Assembly: GCA_014729055.1 (NCBI GenBank)
Contig: WJKO01000694.1
Span: 1-11,459 of the forward strand
Length of the DNA: 11,459 nt
Source of the DNA: Promethearchaeota archaeon
GTDB lineage: Archaea > Asgardarchaeota > Lokiarchaeia > Sigyniarchaeales > Promethearchaeaceae
Direction: 5' to 3'
Position numbers and translations under genes: made by a program. The notes beneath the pieces were generated by a model. It had not been told where the DNA came from, searched no databases, and was given only the letters and a program-made list of their open reading frames with translations. This document shows positions 1 through 7,214 of this stretch, one piece after another. Numbering within the stretch: the stretch's first letter is position 1; every line of letters starts with the position of its first letter.

Positions 1-4
1 CTTT

Positions 5-175
5 TTATTCTTTGGGTATATCTTCTTGAAGTTTCTCAATTTCTCTCCTTATAATGTATTGAAGATAATCTGTTGCTTTTTTGAAACCTATCGGTTTATA
101 TTGTTTGATATAATCCTCCAAAAAAATCTTAATGCTCGCCGGTACACGGATAACCCAATCATCTTGTTCTTGATT
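5..175 (-). pseudogene. Ribbon-helix-helix-like protein, 3' part, no start codon
   Basis: On the minus strand an open frame of 56 codons ends at a TAA (5-7). Its translation looks like a real protein. A short strand (WVIRVPASI) is followed by two predicted helices, one around FLEDYIKQY and one around ATDYLQYIIRREIEKLQ, then a short charged tail. This strand-helix-helix order is typical of MetJ/CopG ribbon-helix-helix (RHH) DNA-binding proteins. The family assignment is a pattern judgement, not a motif proof. The frame is closed upstream by a stop at 176-178, and no ATG, GTG or TTG precedes the strand. The first TTG lies inside the first helix. The gene is therefore either disrupted at its 5' end, for example by a shift near the T8 run (A8 on the plus strand, about 184-191), or misassembled. 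If functional, it would be a small DNA-binding regulator. Confidence 0.5.
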
Positions 176-179
176 TTAT

Positions 180-551
180 TGAGAAAAAAAATCGGAATTT
201 AAATCCTTACCTAAAAAAAACAGAAGTGTTCGAAAATATGATATAAATATTGTCCATAAAAACGGACATAACCAAAGTTTTAATGTATAAATTACTTTAT
301 TTTTAGACGTTTAGTGGGATTTGGGCTTATAGTGGCAACCAGAGTATAAAGATTTGCCGTAAGATTTAAATACTCTTTTTTCCTATATGATCATAACCTG
401 TAAAGGTTCAGGTTGATCAAGTTTGATCACATAAACATAACCTTGTTATATTTTGTTAGTTGTTATAATTGTTATCTTGCTATATTTCGTGATTCTGAAT
501 TGATTTAAAGCGAAAATTAAATGTGAAGATGTATTCTTTTATCATATCATT
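180..551. other. AT-rich intergenic/upstream region
   Basis: This 372-base stretch lies between the minus-strand RHH-like fragment and the phosphoribosyltransferase gene. No convincing ORF is present. It holds a small 5-bp stem (TGTCC 251-255, GGACA 264-268), an operator-like inverted repeat at 388-419 with a third TGATCA at 424-429, and a cluster of TTGTTA motifs at 443-482. It probably contains the promoter for the downstream operon. A TTTAAA near 502-508 is a possible but weak TATA element. Confidence 0.5.
388..429. promoter_or_regulatory. Operator-like inverted repeat with three TGATCA cores
   Basis: TGATCATAACCTG (388-400) and CAGGTTGATCA (409-419) form an inverted repeat. All 11 bases of the right arm pair with the left arm, which carries a two-base bulge, around an 8-base spacer. 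A further TGATCA at 424-429 sits 10 bases (one helical turn) after the core of the right arm. The position, about 125-165 bases before the phosphoribosyltransferase start, and the helical phasing suggest a dimeric regulator site. This is inferred from symmetry only. It could also be a transcript hairpin. Confidence 0.4.
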
Positions 552-1508
552 ATGAAAGTCTCTGTCGATCAAACGAAAATTCTGCATTCAAGTGCTTTAA
601 AATCTGTAAATCTTGAAGTGGAAGGATTACCCCGGGTCTTTAAAGTAGAAGGAGACTTTTTTAGTGATCATACTTATATTTTTGAAACACCAAGCGGATT
701 CCAAATACTATCCAAACCTTGGTTGGTCGGTGGGTCTTTAGCTGAAGCTGCGCGGCAATGTAGTAGCGAATTTCTAAGAATTGCATTTCTTCTTTGTCCA
801 GAGTTCCAAACAACGACATATCATCAGATAACTGAGGTTATTCCCTTAGCGGGAGCATTATATTATCAAATCGGTCAAGCCTTTCAAATATTATTTCATG
901 AATCGTTGAAGCAATGTTTTATCGGTGCAAAACGTGTCATTGATGAAGGATCTAATGAATGGATAACGCAACTATCTTATCTAAACTTTGAAGCGCTGCC
1001 AGATAATCCTGTAATCTTGATCGGAGATACGATTGCGACGGGCGGAACTATAGAGCGTATTATTAGAACTACTAATAATTATGCACAGAATCCGAGAGCA
1101 ATCATTTTGTTATCTCTTGCAGGTAGCGGTATTGGCGCATACAAGCTGTCTAAATTAGAAGATGAATTCGGCTTTCCAATTTATTTATTTTTCTCGAATG
1201 CATTGTTTGGTGTCGCTGAAAACGGAACTGATATGCCGTGGGCTCATCCTGCAACGCTTACATCGAAAAAGAATAGTGAGAGTATCCTGAAAATTTACGG
1301 ACCTCAGTTGGCGCGAGATTGGTGTTCAATATGGGATTGGGGCGAACGGGCCAAGGATCCGCAAAAACATCTGAGGTTATTGTTAAACACGACCAACGCC
1401 CAATTAGAGAATGAATCATATCGAGAATCTTTTCCAATTCTGAAACATATTAAAAAAAATACATTAAAAGCACAACAGAAACGCGAAAAAAAATTAAAAA
1501 TAAATTAA
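552..1508 (+). CDS. Divergent uracil-phosphoribosyltransferase-like protein
   Basis: This is a 318-residue type I phosphoribosyltransferase (PRTase)-fold protein. The PRPP-binding loop is clear at residues 154-166 (VILIGDTIATGGT). The classical acidic pair is reduced to Gly158-Asp159, while ATGGT is intact. VIPLAGALYYQIG (about 96-108) sits where uracil PRTases have their RAG motif, and the Arg is missing. WDWGERAKDP (261-270) resembles the uracil-binding GDxGDR region. By fold it would transfer ribose-5-phosphate from PRPP to a base or similar acceptor in the cytosol, but the altered motifs make the substrate uncertain. It is longer than the roughly 210-residue Upp, with about 45 extra N-terminal residues and a Lys-rich tail. 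ATG 552 is chosen because no in-frame start lies close upstream. There is no SD before it. An 8-codon ORF (529-555) overlaps the start as ATGA. The PL8 gene follows after 24 bases. Confidence 0.75.
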   Translation: MKVSVDQTKILHSSALKSVNLEVEGLPRVFKVEGDFFSDHTYIFETPSGFQILSKPWLVGGSLAEAARQCSSEFLRIAFLLCPEFQTTTYHQITEVIPLAGALYYQIGQAFQILFHESLKQCFIGAKRVIDEGSNEWITQLSYLNFEALPDNPVILIGDTIATGGTIERIIRTTNNYAQNPRAIILLSLAGSGIGAYKLSKLEDEFGFPIYLFFSNALFGVAENGTDMPWAHPATLTSKKNSESILKIYGPQLARDWCSIWDWGERAKDPQKHLRLLLNTTNAQLENESYRESFPILKHIKKNTLKAQQKREKKLKIN

Positions 1509-1517
1509 AAGCTAATT

Positions 1518-1524
1518 AAGAGGT
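1518..1524 (+). promoter_or_regulatory. Ribosome binding site supporting the PL8 GTG start
   Basis: AAGAGGT lies eight bases before GTG 1533 in the 24-base gap after the PRTase stop. It supports the GTG start and translation from a shared transcript. Confidence 0.55.
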
Positions 1525-1532
1525 TTTGACTT

Positions 1533-4094
1533 GTGAAATTTGATAAAATTACACCTTGGTCAAAAAGCGAAATTGAAGAATTTGCAAATCAATGGGTTAA
1601 TTCTAAACCTCAATTGGAAACATCCTCAGATATATCAAAATCGAACGAACAAAAGGGGCAAGAGGAATTCCTCGCCATCGCTTTGAGTAAATACCATAAT
1701 CTGTATTCTTATAAAGATATTAGAGCCCAGTTATCGGGGGATGTCAACCGGAAAAACAAAGTAATACAATCCGCTATATTCACAATAAATCAAAAAACCA
1801 AGAATCTAGTTGAAGAACACGATGATAAAGGGACATGGAAATCCAAATATGCTAAATCTTCCCAAGATATTAGCCATTCAGGCGATTTTTGGCAAAATCT
1901 GTTATTTCCGATGGTCGCTTTTCTCCTTAATGGCTCGGATTATTTCCAAGATACAGGTTTAAAAAAGATTATTTTAGAGCGTATAGAATTCGGTAATCGT
2001 TACCTTGATATAGAAAAAGTGCATGAATTACGTAACTGGTGGGCAAGTGATATAGGCATTCCACGAAACCTGTATAAAATCATGTTTTTAGACTTAGATA
2101 ATTACATCATCCCGAAAAAACTCAAAATCCCATTAGTTGAATTCGTATTATTCATCGGCTTCTATCCGAGAAGTATGGGCTTTAACACGGACATGAAAAA
2201 GGGCATGCTCAACCTTAAAACAGGTATGAATATGTTGTGGGTTAATTATAACCTATTTCAAGCGGGTATACTATTTGGAAACATCGATTTTGTGCAAACC
2301 GCCGTAGAAAACATTAATCAAATTATTTCTATCAATCAGAGATGGACAGGAGATGGTATTGCCCCCGATGGTAGTTTTCATCAGCATTGTCTTCCGAAAA
2401 TAACGGGTATCAACATGGGATATGGCTCATCCTTCGTCGAAACCGCATCTCTCTATTTTTATATTATGAATCACATAGAGAATGCAAGTGACACTATGAA
2501 GTTGAAGATAGATTCAGACACACTACGCGATTTTCACACGTTACTTGAATTTGTCTTGTGGAATACATGGAATAATGGCATGAATTATTGGTCTAAAGGA
2601 CGGGCATTAAGCAGGCACCATTTGATGCATCGAATTGGAGGATATCCTTCTATATTAGATCATGCGCGACCGCTTCTGTTTACGGATTATGTGTTGTTAA
2701 AAGATATTCGTGATGATATTTTTAATACAACAGAAAATGACATCTTCTATACATTTCCTCAACCCGTTTATTTCGCAGTAAAATCGCTGAACATAGATAG
2801 TAATAACGATCCAGATGATTTAAATAATTTAAATGGGTTTTATGGATCTAAACATTTTCCACATGGACGACTGTGTGTCCATCGCAGTCCGCATCATCTT
2901 ATAGCCGTCCAGCTGAATGATACCCATCATAAGACCTATTTTTCTATTCATAACGAAAATAAGCGAGGGTATCATTTGAATGAAGGATCCATTTACTACT
3001 TGACTCCACGTGTGAAAACAACCACACAAACTCAATACGCTTACCCTTGGGATTGTGTTCTCGGGACTACTAATATTAAAGGAAAACATGCGATCAAAGA
3101 AATAAAGGCACATTCAAAAGGCGTCTCAACGGGCTCACTTGGTAATAATGGGCTAATTGCGTTTGAATTCAATCAGAATGGTATCAAAGGATGGAAATCC
3201 TATCATTTTATTCAGAATTTTATTGTGCTTATTGGCTCAAAAATAACGCGAAAATTCGAATGGAGATTGAAATATCGTCACACGCCACTAACAACAACAC
3301 TCTTTTCAGTCCCAATCGAACAGGGATCTGGCAAATCATCTGGCAAATCATCTGGCAAATCATCTGAGAACAGACAGATTTTCTTTATAGAGGATTGTGG
3401 TTTGAAGATTTTAAGCGCATCGTTGAATGACGGATGTATCATTGAAGAAAAAAGAAAGAAAATAAGAATTAACCCCTCGGAAATTAACGAAATGTATTCG
3501 CCGGACAAGAAACAGACGATAAAGAGCATATGGGAAATTGTCCAAATAAACCACGGAAAAAAGCCAAAAAATCAAAGTTACTCTGGTATCCTCGGATTCG
3601 GTCTAAATGAATCTCAATTCAGTCGAGAACTAAGCAAATTAAACCTCGAAATCACCATGAATAATGTCGGGCATTCTTTATGCAATATTTCTCGTGAAGG
3701 AGACACTCGTATAGAGACCAGTTCAATATTGTTCAGACCAGGACAAATGGCTACCGGATATATGTCCGAACCGGGATGTATTATTTGGAATGTCTCTATT
3801 GACCCAAAAAATGCAGAACGCATTATTGGAGATCAGCCTGAACATGGAGACCTCTCCGATTTGACCATTAATACTTATAACACGCTTGAATTATTTGTTG
3901 CGGTGGAAGTTACTAATAATATATTGAAAAAAGATCAGTTTCCACGGGATATTATAATAAAAATTCCGATATTATTAAAACATGAAACATACGAGGATCC
4001 CCGCATTCTATCCGTGAAACGAAACATTGAAGGGAACGTAACTGAATTGACCATAAGAATTAGCACCCTTCTGGGCGAATTATTATACCTTTAG
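1533..4094 (+). CDS. Polysaccharide lyase family 8 protein (hyaluronate/chondroitin/xanthan lyase-like)
   Basis: This 853-residue protein has the PL8 signature. RNWW...IGIPR (167-178) starts the alpha/alpha toroid, followed by TGMNMLW (230-236, catalytic Asn233), DGSFHQH (279-285, His285), GYG (296-298, proposed base/acid Tyr297) and GRALSR (356-361, Arg357 and Arg361). The rest matches the beta-sandwich domains expected in the family. PL8 enzymes cleave uronic-acid polysaccharides by beta-elimination. The exact substrate cannot be read here. His-to-Tyr spacing is 12, against 9 in the chondroitin AC and pneumococcal hyaluronate lyases as I recall them, so the active-site loop appears to have a 3-residue insertion. 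No signal peptide is visible: the N-terminus is polar and charged, which is unusual for a normally secreted family. A 12-base tandem repeat encodes SGKS units at about 599-611. The start is GTG 1533, with AAGAGGT eight bases upstream. It is probably cotranscribed with the preceding PRTase. Confidence 0.9.
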   Translation: MKFDKITPWSKSEIEEFANQWVNSKPQLETSSDISKSNEQKGQEEFLAIALSKYHNLYSYKDIRAQLSGDVNRKNKVIQSAIFTINQKTKNLVEEHDDKGTWKSKYAKSSQDISHSGDFWQNLLFPMVAFLLNGSDYFQDTGLKKIILERIEFGNRYLDIEKVHELRNWWASDIGIPRNLYKIMFLDLDNYIIPKKLKIPLVEFVLFIGFYPRSMGFNTDMKKGMLNLKTGMNMLWVNYNLFQAGILFGNIDFVQTAVENINQIISINQRWTGDGIAPDGSFHQHCLPKITGINMGYGSSFVETASLYFYIMNHIENASDTMKLKIDSDTLRDFHTLLEFVLWNTWNNGMNYWSKGRALSRHHLMHRIGGYPSILDHARPLLFTDYVLLKDIRDDIFNTTENDIFYTFPQPVYFAVKSLNIDSNNDPDDLNNLNGFYGSKHFPHGRLCVHRSPHHLIAVQLNDTHHKTYFSIHNENKRGYHLNEGSIYYLTPRVKTTTQTQYAYPWDCVLGTTNIKGKHAIKEIKAHSKGVSTGSLGNNGLIAFEFNQNGIKGWKSYHFIQNFIVLIGSKITRKFEWRLKYRHTPLTTTLFSVPIEQGSGKSSGKSSGKSSENRQIFFIEDCGLKILSASLNDGCIIEEKRKKIRINPSEINEMYSPDKKQTIKSIWEIVQINHGKKPKNQSYSGILGFGLNESQFSRELSKLNLEITMNNVGHSLCNISREGDTRIETSSILFRPGQMATGYMSEPGCIIWNVSIDPKNAERIIGDQPEHGDLSDLTINTYNTLELFVAVEVTNNILKKDQFPRDIIIKIPILLKHETYEDPRILSVKRNIEGNVTELTIRISTLLGELLYL
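3327..3366 (+). repeat. 12-base tandem repeat inside the PL8 gene
   Basis: The unit TCTGGCAAATCA occurs three times without a mismatch (3327-3338, 3339-3350, 3351-3362), followed by a partial copy, TCTG. It keeps the frame and encodes a Ser/Gly/Lys-rich linker (SGKS repeats) in the C-terminal half of the lyase. The identity of the copies indicates recent slippage, so length may vary among strains. Confidence 0.95.
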
Positions 4095-4099
4095 GAGGT
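4093..4099 (+). promoter_or_regulatory. Consensus Shine-Dalgarno with no start codon nearby
   Basis: AGGAGGT overlaps the PL8 stop codon and is the best SD match in the window. No ATG, GTG or TTG lies within 4-15 bases downstream. The next ATG is at 4128, too far for normal use. It may be a remnant of a lost downstream start, or chance. Confidence 0.4.
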
Positions 4100-4127
4100 A
4101 CAGAACTATATCAAACTAATAATCCAT

Positions 4128-4175
4128 ATGCTAAAAAATAACCAAAATAAAAAACACATGTTGGTAAAGGAATGA
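4128..4175 (+). CDS. Possible 15-codon leader ORF overlapping the next gene
   Basis: ATG 4128 opens a 15-residue, Lys/Asn-rich frame whose TGA (4173-4175) overlaps the ATG of the following membrane protein as ATGA. Such overlaps often allow translational coupling. The frame has no SD at a usable distance, and AT-rich DNA produces such short ORFs easily, so it may not be translated. Confidence 0.2.
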   Translation: MLKNNQNKKHMLVKE

Positions 4176-4903
4176 ACGAACAACAAACACGTAAATTAAA
4201 ATGTAAAAAATTCAATGTCTTCGCCTATCTCAAGAGAATCTGGACGGGAACGTCCTCTAAAAAAGAATATCTTGTGTATTTTGTAATTGTGCTCGCGATT
4301 TATTTTACTGGCGTAATCTTGGCTGCATCCGTTTACCCAGAAGAATTTTCCATGAGAGAGGTTTATATCAGCTATCTCGGAGGATATCCAAATAACCCAG
4401 ATGGCTATATGATCTACAACACATGCGAATTTATCGCGGGATTTCTTTTGATTCCACATTTTGTTTACCTTTTGAGAAATATCTGGCCCACGGCTAAACT
4501 CTTAAACGTCATTACTGCACTATTTGGGATTATTGGATGTATTGGATTTGCATTGATAGCCATATGGCACCAAGGAACGCCAGGAGATGGGCATTCAATC
4601 ACAACATGGCTTGCATTCGGCGGATTTGGGGGGGCAGCGTTTTTTATGTTCTTTCTGCTCATTAGAAAAATGATGCTTAAGGATTCGTGGCCAAAATGGT
4701 ATACATTTCTCTTGCTATACGGCTCGACTTTTGCAATTTTAATAACAACACTTTTACTTGAGAATTACAGCGATTGGTTTATTGCTCTGGGGCTTGATCC
4801 CGCCTATACAAGCGGAAAGTTTATGGAATGGATGTATTTCTTTACCGTGTTTGATTGGTTGATTTTCTCGGTATTAGTTACTCCGGGCTTGATCAAAGAT
4901 TAA
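4172..4903 (+). CDS. Six-helix membrane protein, DUF998-like
   Basis: This 243-residue integral membrane protein has a basic cytosolic N-terminus (about 1-32) and six hydrophobic segments at roughly 33-55, 83-102, 110-132, 144-165, 176-196 and 219-240. The first loop carries YISYLGGYPNNPDG (65-78), followed by a second helix with EFIAGFLLIPHFVYL. This pattern resembles DUF998 and the related Frag1/DRAM/Sfk1-like proteins, whose biochemical role is poorly defined. A WHQGTPGDGH loop (132-141) between helices three and four has two His that might matter. The start is ATG 4172. An AAAGGA sequence lies almost against it, too close for a normal SD. No other in-frame start exists after the stop at 4148-4150. 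It lies 77 bases after the PL8 gene on the same strand and could share its transcript. The family call is moderate; membrane topology is firm. Confidence 0.65.
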   Translation: MNEQQTRKLKCKKFNVFAYLKRIWTGTSSKKEYLVYFVIVLAIYFTGVILAASVYPEEFSMREVYISYLGGYPNNPDGYMIYNTCEFIAGFLLIPHFVYLLRNIWPTAKLLNVITALFGIIGCIGFALIAIWHQGTPGDGHSITTWLAFGGFGGAAFFMFFLLIRKMMLKDSWPKWYTFLLLYGSTFAILITTLLLENYSDWFIALGLDPAYTSGKFMEWMYFFTVFDWLIFSVLVTPGLIKD

Positions 4904-4950
4904 CATCCGCCTCCATAAAAATTGCGAAAAAAAAAAAAAACTTCATAAAG

Positions 4951-5145
4951 ATGATACAATTTAAAAAAAAAATTCTTAGCTCACGCTAATTTTCCTCATC
5001 ATCGGTGTCATATTACTCCTTTTTAGTGAAAAGTCCGTTCAATGCGAAAACAAAGATTAAAAATCTCTATGAATATCCATTACCCAATAGAATTCACAAT
5101 TTTTTCTATCAAGAATTTTACGTAAAAACAAGAAAAAGTGTTTAG
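4951..5145 (+). pseudogene. Possible decayed small membrane-protein gene
   Basis: Three short stretches in two frames read like one small protein. ATG 4951 begins MIQFKKKILS and reaches TAA 4987-4989. From about 4983 another frame reads TLIFLIIGVILLLFSEK, a good transmembrane helix directly after a basic N-terminus. From about 5023 the first frame resumes with LVKSPFNAKTK, continues through a polar, aromatic-rich tail (NLYEYPLPNRIHNFF) and stops at TAG 5143-5145, three bases before acs. Two compensating indels would give one protein of about 63-65 residues. Nearby A14 (4927-4940) and A10 (4963-4972) runs are slippage-prone, although an A10 indel alone does not repair the frame because TAG 4977-4979 intervenes. 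It may be true decay, sequencing error or coincidence. Confidence 0.25.
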
Positions 5146-5148
5146 AAT

Positions 5149-7173
5149 ATGTCTGAATCAGATAAAGAGAAACAAAAAAAATATTATCCCGAACCGGAAC
5201 TCGCAAAAAACGCGCGTGTAAAGTCAATGGACGATTATAATAACATATGGAAACAATCCATTGATAATCCGGACAAATTCTGGGATAAAGAAGCTAAAAT
5301 GGTCGATTGGTTCAAGCCATACTCCAAAGTCTGGCAAAGTCCGAAAGGAGATGGAGATGATTTTGTAGGAAAATGGTTCGTTGACGGAAAACTTAACGTA
5401 TGCTACAATTGTCTCGATCGATGGGTAGAAAAAGGATATGGTGACCAAAAGTCACTTATCTGGATGGGCGAAGATGATACCCTTAAGGAATATACCTTTG
5501 CCTCGTTAAAAGATAAAGTATGTAAAGCAGCAAATGCTTTAAAAGAACTGGGTGTTAAAAAGGGCGATAGAGTATGTATTTGGCTGCCAATGGTTGATGA
5601 TCTTGCAATTTCCATGCTTGCTTGTGCACGAATCGGTGCAATTCATTCAATTGTATTCGGTGGGTTCTCGGCTGAGTCCGTTAAGGATAGGATTGATGAT
5701 AGCGACTGTAAAATCCTCATTACTGCGGATGAAGTCATGAGGGCAGGACGTGCTCGTCCCATGAAAGATAACCTTAAAGGTATAATTGAAACATGTCCAT
5801 CAATCGAAAAAGTAGCCGTGGTTAAAGTAACAAACGGCGATGTTTACGAATATGAAAAGGACGTAAATTATACTGCATTGATTGAAAAGCAGTCAACTGA
5901 GTGTCCGTGCGAAGAAATGGACGCAGAAGACCCGCTATTCATTCTATATACAAGTGGTACCACCGGAAAACCAAAAGGTGTTGTTCATACCCAAGGAGGA
6001 TATTTAGTATATTGTATGAGCACAAACTTGTATGTCTGGGATTATTCATGCTTGGTGGATCTAAAAGGGGGTAAACCATCGGAGAGAGATGTCTGGTATT
6101 GCACCGCCGATATAGGCTGGATAACAGGTCATAGCCAGATTGTTTATGGACCGCTCGCGTTGGGCGCTATCTCAGTAATGTATGAGGGTGTTCCTACGTG
6201 GCCTCATAAAGGCAGATTCTGGGAAATTGTCCAAAAACTGAAAGTAACCCATTTCTACACCGCTCCAACAGCGATTCGCGCATTAATGAAATATGGCGAG
6301 AAAGAGGTTAATAAATGGGACATCTCGAGCCTTAAAATGCTTGGAACCGTCGGTGAAGTATGTAACTGGCCGGAATGGATTTGGTATTGGAAAGTAATCG
6401 GAAAAGGTTCTACTGGGGAGAAGCCCGTAGGAAAACCGATAGTTGATTCCTATTGGCAGACGGAAACCGGATCTTACATGATGGTAAACTTCGGAGCAAT
6501 TACACCTATGAAGCCTGGAAGTTGCACCTTTCCGTTCTTTGGTATCAATCCGAAATTACTGGACGAAGATGGAAATGAGGTTAAAAATACAAACACACAA
6601 GCATATTTCGCTTATGATATGCCTTGGCCCGGCTTAATGCGAACTGTCTGGGGCAACCATGAGAGATTTGTGAGCACCTATCTTTCAAAGTTTCCGGGAC
6701 ATTATTATACGGGCGACTACGCACAAATCGATGATGAAGGATACTACTTTATTCTTGGTCGTGCCGACGATGTTATCAAAGTATCAGGACATAGATTAGG
6801 TTCAGCAGAGGTAGAATCAGCAATCAACAGCCATCCGAAAGTTGCAGAGAGCGCAGTATGTCCATATCCGCATTCGATAAAAGGTTCCACGATTTTTGCG
6901 TTTGTCACGTTGATGGAAGGTGTAGACCCATCAGAAGATCTTAAAAAAGAAATTCAAAATCATACTCGTTCAGTTGCTGGTCCAACAGTCAAGCCCGAAG
7001 TGATTATGTTTGCTGATGCGTTGCCGAAGACTCGTTCCGGTAAGATTATGCGGAGGATTCTAAAGGCAATTGCGACGCAAAGCGAAATAGGCAATACAAT
7101 GACACTGGCAAATCCGGACGTTGTACAACATTTAGTTGAAGAGCGGGCAAAGCTCGGTAAAATTGAGTTTTAG
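5149..7173 (+). CDS. acs: AMP-forming acetyl-CoA synthetase
   Basis: This 674-residue cytosolic adenylate-forming enzyme converts acetate, ATP and CoA to acetyl-CoA, AMP and PPi via acetyl-AMP. An Acs-type N-terminal domain (about 15-70, ending in WFKPYSKVW) precedes the core. Visible motifs are TSGTTGKPKG (268-277), YWQTETG (435-441), YYTGDYA, GRADDVIKVSGHR (hinge/CoA region) and PKTRSGKIMRR with catalytic Lys632. That lysine is the one controlled by acetylation in many Acs proteins. Trp436 of the WQTETG motif corresponds to the residue that restricts the acyl pocket to acetate or propionate. Two departures stand out. The usual GEP nucleotide-binding triplet is GEV (402-404). The segment from there to YWQTETG is about seven residues longer than in Salmonella Acs, adding a Gly/Lys-rich loop. 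The length is slightly above the usual 650. The start is ATG 5149, with only a weak A-rich leader and no SD. No partner gene is adjacent. Propionyl-CoA synthetase is the main alternative. Confidence 0.92.
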   Translation: MSESDKEKQKKYYPEPELAKNARVKSMDDYNNIWKQSIDNPDKFWDKEAKMVDWFKPYSKVWQSPKGDGDDFVGKWFVDGKLNVCYNCLDRWVEKGYGDQKSLIWMGEDDTLKEYTFASLKDKVCKAANALKELGVKKGDRVCIWLPMVDDLAISMLACARIGAIHSIVFGGFSAESVKDRIDDSDCKILITADEVMRAGRARPMKDNLKGIIETCPSIEKVAVVKVTNGDVYEYEKDVNYTALIEKQSTECPCEEMDAEDPLFILYTSGTTGKPKGVVHTQGGYLVYCMSTNLYVWDYSCLVDLKGGKPSERDVWYCTADIGWITGHSQIVYGPLALGAISVMYEGVPTWPHKGRFWEIVQKLKVTHFYTAPTAIRALMKYGEKEVNKWDISSLKMLGTVGEVCNWPEWIWYWKVIGKGSTGEKPVGKPIVDSYWQTETGSYMMVNFGAITPMKPGSCTFPFFGINPKLLDEDGNEVKNTNTQAYFAYDMPWPGLMRTVWGNHERFVSTYLSKFPGHYYTGDYAQIDDEGYYFILGRADDVIKVSGHRLGSAEVESAINSHPKVAESAVCPYPHSIKGSTIFAFVTLMEGVDPSEDLKKEIQNHTRSVAGPTVKPEVIMFADALPKTRSGKIMRRILKAIATQSEIGNTMTLANPDVVQHLVEERAKLGKIEF

Positions 7174-7214
7174 GAAACTCCATAATCAAAAGATTAAACA
7201 ATCGAACAAAATTA

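Noticed and set aside
2829..3113. Minus-strand ORF of 94 codons inside the PL8 gene
   Set aside because: It is a shadow of the PL8 reading frame, which carries clear family motifs; the antisense translation has no recognisable features.
4927..4940. A14 run as a minus-strand poly-T terminator
   Set aside because: There is no minus-strand gene to its right that would need terminating until the helicase, which ends at 7304 with other genes between.
5053..5066. AGATT-AAA-AATCT inverted repeat upstream of acs
   Set aside because: A 5-base stem in AT-rich DNA is expected by chance.
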